Shown here: piece by piece, positions 34,747 to 43,825 of the stretch
Layout of the letters: every line of letters starts with the position of its first letter
How positions within the stretch are numbered: position 1 is the first letter of the stretch
Notes under the pieces: model-generated
What the model saw: only the letters and a program-made list of their open reading frames with translations
What the model was told of the DNA's origin: nothing
Databases searched by the model: none
Source of the DNA: Delphinus delphis
Taxonomy: Eukaryota > Chordata > Mammalia > Artiodactyla > Delphinidae
Length of the DNA: 64,000 nucleotides
NCBI RefSeq assembly: GCF_949987515.2
Contig: NC_082690.1
Span: 102,794,400-102,858,399, forward strand
Direction of reading: 5' to 3'
Position numbers and translations under genes: made by a program

Positions 34747-34880
34747 CTGATGGGAGTTGTAGTTCTGGACCCAGGAGTCGATGGGAATTGTAGTTCCTAG
34801 GCCTGTGTTCCCCATCCCCATCCCCCACACACCCCGCCCCCCGACACACACACCCTAAGGACTCATGGGAGCTGCAGTTA
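34747..34880 (-). repeat. Three ACTACAACTCCC-type motifs, opposite orientation
   Basis: 'tgatgggagttgtagttct' (34,749), 'cgatgggaattgtagttcc' (34,780) and 'tcatgggagctgcagttac' (34,864). The first two are 31 bp apart, and the spacer 'ggacccagg' matches that of the array near 24.4 kb read on the other strand. The third follows a C-rich interruption. Confidence 0.8.
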
Positions 34881-35177
34881 CTCATCTTTCTAGGGAAAAG
34901 TCTCCCTCTTTCCCTCCCAGCATCCCTTGGCCCTCAACCCCAGGACCCCAAGCTAAGGACCTCACTATCTCTGAGGGGCACCAAAACGCCAGAAACTGCC
35001 TCGCCAGGGGGCATTTGCGGGACCTGGGGCAATGGTAGGAGGGGAAAGGAAGCTACCAGGGAAAGTTAAGGCCTGGCAGCAGGCCCCCTGGGCTCGGGCC
35101 AGGTGGCAGGGACAGTCGCCCCCCTCCCATCAGTGTTGCAGCGGGCCCGGGGCAGGGGAGGGGGGAAAGGCACTCAC

Positions 35178-35256
35178 CAGTACTGGGCTCACACTCCTCT
35201 AGGTCCTCGTCGTCGCTCGGACACTCGGCCGAGGCCACCAGGAGGTCATCTGTGTT
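35178..35256 (-). CDS. NRXN2: NRXN2 79-nt stalk exon (SS5 region)
   Basis: Encodes [19 protein letters not shown] then EECEPST and the first base of a Gly codon. It lies between the LNS6 exon and the last exon, in the acidic juxtamembrane stalk where neurexins have alternative splice site 5. The acceptor is 'cgcccccaag' and the donor 'gtgagt'. It enters in phase 0 and leaves with one base, joining G|GA of the last exon to give CEPSTGGELIL. Skipping it would change the frame of the last exon, so it is expected to be constitutive with this last-exon acceptor. Confidence 0.95.
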
Positions 35257-37796
35257 CTTGGGGGCGAGAGGAGGGTGGGGGGAAAGAAGAGGGTTCCAGG
35301 CTGGGTCAGCAGGCCCCGCAGCCACCTCTTGAGGCACAGGGGATGAGCCCTGGGCTGAGACACACACCCTGGTCCACACCCCAGCTCTCTCATCGCTCGC
35401 TGGGTGACCATGGGCCTCCACCTCCCTTGTGCAAAGGTAGACTGAACAGCGCCTGCCCTGCGGCGGTTCCCGCGCTCCCGGGGATCAATGAAACAGCACA
35501 CGTTGTGCCATTTATTTCTGGGAAGGCTGGGAGACTGGACCCCGGAACTGGGACTGCAGGGCCAGAGCGAGGGGGCCCGGGGCAGCAGGGAGGTGAAGCA
35601 CAGGGGCCTCTGGAGGCAGACACGGAGCAGGACCTGGGGGGTTTCTTGGCTCCAGCCTCACCACCCCACCACCTTCATCTCTCTCCCAACCCCCTTCCCG
35701 GAGCCTGGAAACCGGGCTGCACACGATAATTAGGGCTGTGGTTGCCATGACAACAGGAGTCGACTTTGTCAGCATTTTCTCTCCTGCTTGCAAAGAAAGA
35801 GAATCCCCAAGAAGAGTGAGTGTTAAGGGGTGGGAGGGATTCTCAGGGGGTGCTAGGGAAGAAACTCAAGGAGGGAAACCCAGAATCCAAGCAGGAACGG
35901 ACTCTGAGAGACTTCGGGTGAAGGGAGAGGGCCAGGCTGAAGGCCAAGGATGGGAGGAGTCTGGGGTGGGTAGGGGGTGAAACGGTCACATCTTGCTTCT
36001 TCCCCACCCCCTGAGCTGCGGACACTGCAGCCCTCACCCAAGGGCAAGGTGGGACCTGGAAGACTAATTTTCCTTCTGCATCTCCGCCCCTCTGCACCAG
36101 TCTCCCCTGTGCAGGCTCCACCAGCACAGCTATGACCCCTAGAACCCCACCCTTCTCTTCTACCTGGATGGTCTGCCCATCACCTCACACTGAGACTGGA
36201 CAGCCCTTCTTGCCATTGGGCACTGGGCATGGCCGGTGCCCAACCTTGGCTAGAGCCAGGCCTTTCTCCCAGGGCTCCCCGCTCCCTAGGGCAAGGCCTG
36301 GCATTCAGGTCCCCTCGATTTTCTTGGCATTGAAGGCAGAACGGAAGGAGGCTCAGGCTTGACTCTCTTGCCTGGACGAGGCTGTCAGCCAGACCCAGGC
36401 CCCTGCAGCACTGATGGGGAGGGACAAGGGGACTGCAGCTCAGAGAACCCAGCCCTCATTTACAGAGGCTGAAGGCGGGCTGGCAGTGGAGGTAAGACGC
36501 ATCCCCATGGCTGACCCAGCACCTCCTTCACCTGGGGAGGGCAGAGGTCCCTCCAGGCCCAGAGGCCCACAGCCATGTGTGATGGGGGCCAGAAGTAGCT
36601 TGGGCAGAGGGAGCAGGGTGACTGAGCAAGGTCCAGTGTGCCAGGTGTGAGCCCTCCCCCCGCTGGCCAACAATGACCGGCAGCAACAACTAGAAAACTC
36701 AGCTGCACTCCAGGGCTGCCTTGGTAAGTCACATATACTCAATCGGCTTTGGCCACCGGAAAAGCCAGCCCTGTCCTTCCCCAGTGGAGCCTCATTCTCA
36801 GGTACAGCCCCCTCCGGTGCTCCCCTGGGTGCAAGAGAAGATAAATTCAAACCTGACACAGGGAGAGCACCTGAGCAGGTGGGGCAGGCAGTGGGGAGGG
36901 AGGGTAAAGCACCAGGGGACTGTCTGTACCAGCCCCGGCTCTGAGGCACAGGCATGGAGGACACTGAGGCCTGCTACACGGCGGCGCCTACTCAAGGTCA
37001 CACGGAGAGGACGTGTGAAGGCAGCGGGCTGGCAGTCTCACTGCAAGGACACCAGCCATCAGGGAGAGGCTGCTCCTGCTTCCATCAGCCTCCGGAGAGG
37101 GGCTGCCACCATTGGGTGAGCCACTAGCCCTTCCAGTGCTGTCGTCTCTGTGCCCTGCGCAAAGCGACGCCATCCTGGCTCCCCCCGTCTCTCCCTCGAT
37201 GCCCACACAACACTGGGCGTCGCCTTCGTTATGGGGCAGGCAGAGGGGGTCATTCCACCCCTCATCCCCAGCCCGGACTTCCTCTCTCATAAGTGGGGTG
37301 GTCTTCCCTGGTCTAGCTAGGGTACCAAACTCCCCCTCAACTCTGGGAATGGTCCCCCTAGAAATAGTGGTCACCTCCACATCTACAACATCCCTGGCCA
37401 TCAGGGTGACAATCGCTTTGAGAAAGGAGACCTTGGGGACTTCCCTAGTGGTGCAGTGGTTAAGACTCCGTGCTCCAAATGCAGGGGCCCCGGGTTTGAT
37501 CCCTGGTCGGGAAAGTAGATCCCGCATGCATGCCGCAACTAAGAGTTTGCATGCCACAACTAAGGAGCTGGCGAGGCACAACTAAGGAGCCCGCTTGCCA
37601 CAACTAAGACCCGGCACAACCAAATAAATAAATAAACAAATATATTTTTAAAAAAAGAAAGAAAGGAGACCTTGCCAGCCCCACCTAAACCACAGTCCCC
37701 TCCGACCCTTCCTGAGCACCACAGTTGCTATGCAGACATCAGCCCTATTCCCCACCTGGAGCCCCGTTCCTCGTGCACCAGCGGAGGGGCCCTCAC
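35257..37796 (-). other. NRXN2 intron between stalk exon and LNS6 exon
   Basis: 2.5 kb with one CHR SINE (37,436-37,660). No other gene or strong repeat was recognised. Confidence 0.75.
37436..37660 (+). mobile_element. CHR-type SINE, older subfamily
   Basis: Begins 'gggacttccctagtggtgca', has 'gggtttgatccctggtcggg', several 'gccacaactaagga' phrases and an AAATA-rich tail. The 14-bp duplication 'gaaaggagaccttg' is at 37,422-37,435 and 37,661-37,674. It differs in its 3' body from the copies at 406 and 6450. It lies antisense to NRXN2, 122 bp beyond the donor of the exon at 37,797. Confidence 0.95.
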
Positions 37797-38122
37797 CTGG
37801 GTGGTGCTGTCCCTCAGCGTGGGGGAGCGGCCCCGGCGCGTGGTGGTGGTGGCCATGGTGGTGGTGGTCTCCATGATGGTGGTAGCCATGTCGGCCAGCA
37901 GGGTGGTGGCCGTGGTCTCCGCACTGAGCAGCACGGACGGCCCCTCCCCCACCAGGCGCAGGTGGCCCTCGGTCCGCACGTTGGGGTCGCTCTCGGCGGC
38001 CAGCGCCAGCACCTTGAGCCCATTGTAGTAGAGGCCGGACACCTGGCCCTGGAAAGGGCGGCCCTGATCCCGGCCCCCAATCTTGATGGCAGCCTGGCTG
38101 TTGAAGATGGTCAGCTGGCGGC
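37797..38122 (-). CDS. NRXN2: NRXN2 LNS6 C-terminal half and Thr-rich stalk
   Basis: Reads [16 protein letters not shown], the end of LNS domain 6, with [17 protein letters not shown] near its end, followed by GEGPSVLLS and a Thr-rich mucin-like segment ([28 protein letters not shown]) likely to be O-glycosylated, ending DSTTQ. In beta-neurexin structures the I and N of TIFN are calcium ligands next to the neuroligin surface; that is family knowledge and was not tested here. 326 bp: two bases complete the Gly codon left by the upstream exon, and it leaves in phase 0. The acceptor is 'ccccgccag', the donor gtgagg. It joins either to SS4 or directly to the exon at 45,904 without frame change. 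Confidence 0.97.
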
Positions 38123-39839
38123 CTGGCGGGGAGGGGAAGGGGCAGGAATGACAGACGGGGGCGGGGGGGTGGGGCAGGCAGTGGGGTGGGGAGACCAGAA
38201 AAGGATAGGGAGAATGGATGGAGATCCAAGGGAGGGAAGGAGGGGTGGAGGTGGAAACCAGCAAGTGGGGGTGGGGTGGGGAGGGAGAAAGGAGGAAGGG
38301 GCAGACACCAAAAGGAAAGTCCTTGTCAGCCACTAGCCCAGCCCAGCCAGGTAGGGACCCTGGACAGGAAGGATCTCCAGGACACACTTGGGCTGGGAAA
38401 GGGGGCCCAGCTCCCCACTCTCCCCACCATGCTCATGCCTCTGGCCTTCCCATCCCCCCTCCTCTCCTGCTCCAGGGGCATCGCTCCCCTTCTTTCCCTT
38501 CCCTCAATTTGACCCCCCATCTTCCCTCTGTGCTTCCCCAAACTTCCCACACCCAGTGTCCAGCCCCAAGCCACAGAACCCTCGGAAGCAGCAGGTAGAG
38601 GAGACAAAAAGGCAGAGACAGAACAGCGACTGCCAGGCCACATGGTCCGTGCATGTCAGGGCAGGGATGGAGATGAGACCGAGGGGTGGACAGCGCATGG
38701 GAGGAGCGCCAGCGTGAGTGAGGCTGGGAGCAGCCGCGGACCTCACGCCACCCTCCCAGCCACCACCAGGCCCTCTGACCTCTGGCCAGGCCCCCCTCTC
38801 TCCTCCTCCCCTCCAAGGCCCAGCCACTGCCTGGGGATCAGGCCCTGGAGAGCAGAGACCTTCCTTCCCCGCCAGGATGTGCAAGCGCAGAGATGGAAAA
38901 TGTTAAAGGGACCTTGCTTCGCTCGCTGACAGCCAAAAAAACCCCACTCCAGCTCCAACCTCACTCTTTACTTAGCAGTTACACCTCAGAATGCCCACCT
39001 GGGTGGGGTTTGGCTGTTCTGTTTGGTTTTAATGGATCTGGGGGTCAGTTTAACCCTCTGAGTTTGTTGCTTTGGTTTGGTTTTTAGAAAAGATATTTAT
39101 TGTGTTTAAGTTTAGATTTAACTTTGGTTTTGATGTTGCTTATTTTTGGGGGGAGAGGGTCAGAGGAACTACTAAGCTGCCCCCTGCTCCCCTGGACCTT
39201 CAGCTGCTGGTGCTGGGGGTGTTTAAGACCTGGCTTAGCCCTTGTTAGCCTCTGGTTAGTGCTTTGTTAAAGATCTGGTTTAGAGTTACGTGCCTGTAAG
39301 CCCTGCCCCCCAAACCTGGGCTGAGGACGGTCCAACTTGTGAAACCCACACCCTCGCTGGCAACACAGGTTCCCTGGGACACCCAGGCCTCTGGGGCACC
39401 CAACCATCTGTCTGGCCTCTGGTCAATGATCAGCCAGGGGTGTGTCTGCTCGGCCCCTCTGCTCAACCTCTGTACCTCCTCCAGCTCTCCCTCCGCCCAG
39501 CACCTCCCTCAGGCCTGGAGCAGGGTCACCATCTTACAGATGGGGGAGCCGGAGCCCACAGAAGCGGAGAACTAGTGAGTGGCAGCTGGACACCAGACCC
39601 AGAGAGGCCCTCGAGGAGCACTGTGTCCAGAGTTTATTCTCGCATATGAGAATTATGAGAAAAACGAAGGGGAGAAGGTTCACAGTGGTCAAATGAGTTT
39701 GGAAAACAAACATTTCACAATTACACAAGGGGTTTGTCTCTCACAGGACCTCTCAGAGCCTTTATTAAAATCCATGTCCATATGCATCTCCAAGAGGAAG
39801 AAACAGGATTCAGACTTCTCAAGCTCATTTCACCACAAA

Positions 39840-39868
39840 TCTCTCTCTCTTTCTCTCTCTCTTTTTTA
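39840..39868 (+). repeat. CT-rich microsatellite
   Basis: 'tctctctctctttctctctctct' plus a T run; AG-rich in the transcript. Confidence 0.85.
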
Positions 39869-40039
39869 TAACCACAAATCTCTTTATCGTGAAGCATCTC
39901 ATGGGACTTACGCTTCACAGGACATGTTTTGGAACTGGATTCACTCAATAAATATTTATTGAGAACCTACCACACGCCAGGTGCCGACAGTAAAGCAGTC
40001 CCTCCAAGAATGCCCCGCTTTTGTTCTCAAATACTTTCC

Positions 40040-40290
40040 TGCTCCTCATTTCATCTCATCCTCACAGCACCCGGTGTGAGGCAGGCTGAGCCGGGATCAC
40101 CAGCCCTGTCTCCCCGAGGAGGGAACTGGGGCTCGGGAAGGGGAAGCCTTGAGCAAGGCCATGCAGCAAGTGAGCTCCTCCAGCCACACTCTGGGAAATG
40201 CTAGAGTATGTGGCCAACCCTTCACTTTCTAGAAGAGGAAGCAGAGGCCTAAAGAGAAGATGTGACCCTGCAGCTAGTAAAGGATGCCTG
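40040..40290 (-). repeat. Reversed MIR-like relic
   Basis: 'cctcatttcatctcatcctc', 'ggagggaactggggctcggg' and 'gcaaggccatgcagcaagtg' suggest a reversed MIR. Weak match. Confidence 0.4.
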
Positions 40291-41572
40291 GGCTTCCAAA
40301 CCGCCGACAGGAGCTCTTCCCTCATCTGGACCACAAGTCCCTCCACCCCCACCCCCCTACCGGGCCTGTCCGGCTCTCCCTACCCTTGGGGTCACAAGTT
40401 GTCCCAGCTTCAGCCCAAGCTGCTCCCTTGGCCTCTCTGATTCCGGGAGAAGGAGGTGGGTAATGGAGAGGAAGCTACACAGGTGAGCCAACTAGGCCTC
40501 TGGGGCCCCACCCACCATGAACTCCTCAAAGGGTTAAAGTTCGCCCCGCTGGAGAGAGCAGCCCAGTGTGGCTGGGGGCTGTAGGTTTTAGCGATGTCTG
40601 TTAGTCCCTTTAACTTTTTGTCCTGTTATGGATTTATCACATCTGGTTATCAGCATGTTTAGTCCCCGCTGGCCACGTTGGGGGCTGGAAGTGACATTGG
40701 GGGTTTTAGTTGGGGCAGGCCCCAGTGGACATTTAAAAGCACAGTTATCAGCTGGTTAGGTGGAGGTTTAACAGTTCTACTTCCCCCCTAGAGTTTAGCC
40801 TTAGAGGTACAGAGCTCGCCCCCTCTCCAAAGGGAATGGGATGGCTTTGCCCTTGGCCCCAACTTCCCTTGGTGACAAGTGGCCTTCTCCCTCACACCCA
40901 GCAGCGCCTCACACATACGGCCGCTTAGCCAGCCTGTTCTGTCTTCCTCATCGGCTCAGCAGGCACAGGAATCCCCATGGGATGGCCACCTCTTCCCCAT
41001 CTCCTAGTCTCCCTGCAACCTCCACTGCTTCTAGGAGACCTTCCGGACCAAGGTGGGCCCGTTCCAGAGATGGCAGTCCCACAGACACTCTCTCAGGGTG
41101 GCAGTCTTTCCAGTAGGATCTGAGCCCCCCACTCTTCCCTTTGCTCCTCAGATGACCCTGGTGGACCCTTCCTACCCGCCTTTGGATCCTAGGACCAGCA
41201 CTTGCTGCTTCCCAAAGCCTTCCTGCTTCTCAGTGTGCTGTGGCCCTCAGGTGGCCCTTGACAAAACCTCTGAGCCAACAGGGCAGCTCCCTCCCAACCC
41301 GCACTCCAGCCTGCTTTCCTGGAGGGGTTCCAGGATCTCCCCTATGACCCTGGTCCCTTCCCAGGTTTAGAAAGAGACCAAGGACTCTCCGTCTTCTAGG
41401 AAAAGCCCCTCCCCTGCCCAAACCACCACTCTAAAAGACAGGGACCCTGGACAACAGAGAGGAAGGGAACAACCTGGCCGGACAATTGTCCTTTTACTAG
41501 GGGGTGGGCGATGGGGAAGGCACGGATGGGGAAAGAGAGAGCTCTGCACCTTTAAGATAGTGTTTTTAAAGT

Positions 41573-41606
41573 TAATTAATTAATTAATTAATTAATTCTG
41601 GTTAAT
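41573..41606 (-). promoter_or_regulatory. TTAA tandem after SS4 donor, candidate STAR-protein site
   Basis: Immediately inside the intron downstream of SS4 the transcript reads gtaattaacc and then an uninterrupted (attaa)-type array with six overlapping TTAA units, ending in tttaaa. KHDRBS family proteins (SAM68, SLM1, SLM2/T-STAR) bind UUAA/UAAA RNA and are known to control neurexin SS4 inclusion. The position fits such a response element; binding is inferred. Confidence 0.7.
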
Positions 41607-41609
41607 TAC

Positions 41610-41699
41610 CTTTGTCGAGCAGCCATTCATCTACTACTCGACCAAGCCGGTAGGGGATTCTCTGTCTAGCAATCGCCAGGCGCTCGTTATCAAAGTTTC
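41610..41699 (-). CDS. NRXN2: NRXN2 alternative exon SS4 (30-residue insert)
   Basis: This 90-nt cassette encodes [17 protein letters not shown] then [13 protein letters not shown], the neurexin splice-site-4 insert in LNS6. It enters and leaves after the first base of a Gly codon, so inclusion (PAG-NFDNE...LLDKG-RQL) and skipping (PAG-RQL) both keep the frame. SS4 choice selects postsynaptic partners: the insert favours cerebellins and disfavours some neuroligin and LRRTM binding (family knowledge). The acceptor 'aaacttttccaag' has a short, A-interrupted pyrimidine tract, and the donor is gtaatt, so both sites look moderate, as expected for a regulated exon. No lesion is visible. Confidence 0.97.
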
Positions 41700-42738
41700 C
41701 TTGGAAAAGTTTAGAAAGACAGTAGGTTTCTCAGGCGGCGAAATTAGAAAAGTAATTATGCATTTCTCAGGAGACTCAGAGTAAGCAGCGACATTCAACG
41801 GAGAGGGGGCCAGGTCCACCCAAGGCGGGAGAAGAAACGCGGGTCCCTCGTCCTCCCTCCGGTCCCCCTCCCTAGGCTCCCATGCAGAGCCAGCCCCACC
41901 CTGGGGGCGGGAGTGACCCAAAGAAAAAGAGAGGGACAAAGAAGAAAAGGAAAGGGGAAAGGAAGAAAAGGCAGCTGGAAGGTCAAAGGTCAGAGGTTAA
42001 ACAGGTTTGTCTGTGCTCTCCCTGTCTGCCCACTTCCTTCCCCATCCCAGAGCGGGGCAGAGGGGCGGGGAGGGGCATTTAGCGGGTTTAAGTTGGGGGT
42101 GGGGAGGCCTCGGTGGCCGGCGGGTTACTGCGTTTAGAGGGCTGTTTAGAAGTGGGAGGGATGGGTTAAGCGGGGGGTTTATGCGGCATTTAAGGGGTGG
42201 CCCAGCACACGCATTTAACAGTGAGATTTCAACCACTTCTCGAAGCCCCCTCGGCTCCCTTTACCTTCTGTGCTCAACCCCCAGCTTCCCCTCACCTCCC
42301 ACCCCACCCCACCCCACCACCAGCTTCCACCTGAATCCCCCCAAGCCCCCCGCTGCTCTCACTGCAGGCACTTCCGGCTTCTCACCCTGGGCACAGGTGC
42401 CTGCTTGTGGCAGCTGGATGTCACCCAGCCGCCTCGCCCACCCTTTGCATCTCACCTCTTCCACCCCTGGTCCACCCTACAGGCGCCCCAGCCCTCCTCT
42501 GCCTGGCGGCACCTTGCTCTCTTCCCCTCTCTCTCAGCTTCACTCCAAGACCCTCAGACTCCTGTCCGCTCAGGTCCCCTCTCCTTCCAGCCCTGGGGAG
42601 CCCAGTCCAGCTCCCACTTGAGCCTTCCTCCTTCAGGTTCCTCCCCCCACGATTCCTAACCTCCACTCCTCCTCTCAACCCTGGCTGCCCATCTGGATAC
42701 ACACCTGCTCTTCTCTCCACTCACAGGGAGGAAGGAGG

Positions 42739-42792
42739 ATGTGTGTGTGTGTGTGTGTGTGCGTGTGTCTGTCTGTCTGTGTCTGTGTGTCC
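42739..42792 (+). repeat. GT/TCTG microsatellite
   Basis: (GT)n followed by 'gtctgtctgtctgtgtctg'; CA-rich in the NRXN2 transcript. Confidence 0.95.
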
Positions 42793-43159
42793 TGTGAGCT
42801 CTTCCCCAAGGCTGTGGGTGATCCCAAACTGCAGCCGTGGAAATGGAAATGATTTCCTTTGGAAATCTGGCCACTCTACCCACTGCAACCACCTACACGA
42901 TCTTCAGTAACATTCATGCCGGGGGCATTTTCCCTCTCATCTCCCACTGCACAGCTGTACTACCTGCCCAATGAGACCTGGGCCTGGGCCTGGGCCTGCC
43001 TGCGTACACATCCCGTTAATGAGCCCATGGTGTATTCACACGAGCATGGATGGGGCCTTCCTAGGTGCTTACGAGGCAATGAGACCCTGCCTTCCCACAG
43101 ATTCCACAGGTTCTGAATCCACAGATTCAGGTCACTTGTGTTTCAGACAAAAATGGATC

Positions 43160-43370
43160 ATCCATTTGTTTAGTCACTCAACAAACATTTCTTGAGTGCC
43201 TGTTCTGTTCCTGGTGCTGGGTACTGGAGATGCAAAGATGAACGTCTGGTCCTTGACCACCGGGAGCCCCAGCCAAGCAGGAGAGACTGGCAAGTGACCA
43301 GCAGTGTCCTGTGTTCTGTTAGAGGTAGCACAGCCCTGGGGATGGGGCTGAGAGGGGCCCTAGAAGACAC
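43160..43370 (+). repeat. Ancient repeat tail
   Basis: 'actcaacaaacatttcttga', 'gtgcctgttctgttcctgg' and 'tgctgggtactggagatgc' are of the same dispersed type as the repeat starting at 3661. Confidence 0.5.
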
Positions 43371-43599
43371 TGGAGGAGAAGTATAGTAGCCAGAAGAGTG
43401 TCAGATGGGGGAAGGGAGGGAGAGGGCACACACAGACAGAGGCAGAGAGGCAGGAGGGCAGGAGGCGTTCAGGGACCTACCTGCACTGGGATAGTTGTGG
43501 GTGCGTCTGTGTGTCTGTGTGTGGCATGTATTTGCGTGTGGGTCCTGAGAAGACGGGAAGAATGTATGTGTGTCTCACCCGCACACATAACAATTCTAA

Positions 43600-43825
43600 C
43601 AAAAGCTCCGTTTACACAGCACCTCTGAGCACCTCTGCTACGCCACGCCATTCTAGCACTCTCCTTAGGTTATCTCACGGAACTCTCACAGTACGGCTAT
43701 GAGGTAGATATTATCCCCAACTTTCACAGGTAGAAACTGAGATCCAGAGGAGCTAAATGACTTGTCCAAGGTCACACAGCTTGTCAGTCGGAGACCCAGG
43801 ATTTAAAGCCTGGTCCTGCTGACTC
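43600..43825 (-). repeat. MIR SINE, reversed
   Basis: 'gaggtagatattatccccaa', 'cacaggtagaaactgagat', 'cttgtccaaggtcacacag' and 'acccaggatttaaagcctgg' give the reversed MIR order. Confidence 0.7.

Larger units (their letters stand above)
22920..35177 (-). other. NRXN2 last intron, 12.3 kb
   Basis: No further exon was recognised. From the 3' side it holds an AT-rich block next to the last exon (23,130-23,560), a four-copy array of ACTACA-type motifs (24,370-24,486), a MIR (25,390-25,500), a CA/TG-rich degenerate repeat (27,610-27,930 and 30,480-32,240), an L1 3' end (29,793-30,358), and a second motif array in the other orientation (34,747-34,880). Donor is gtgagt at 35,177; acceptor is 'ttgttctag'. 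Confidence 0.75.
38123..41609 (-). other. NRXN2 intron downstream of SS4
   Basis: 3.5 kb with no other exon seen. It holds a TTAA tandem directly after the SS4 donor (41,573-41,606), TTAA/CTAAC-rich blocks (about 39,000-39,290 and 40,530-40,810), a CT-rich tract (39,840-39,868), and a reversed MIR-like relic (about 40,040-40,290). Confidence 0.75.

Noticed and set aside
35178..35256. Interpretation as a skippable SS5 cassette
   Set aside because: Skipping this 79-nt exon would shift the frame of the last exon with the acceptor seen, so a simple cassette role is unlikely unless another acceptor is used.
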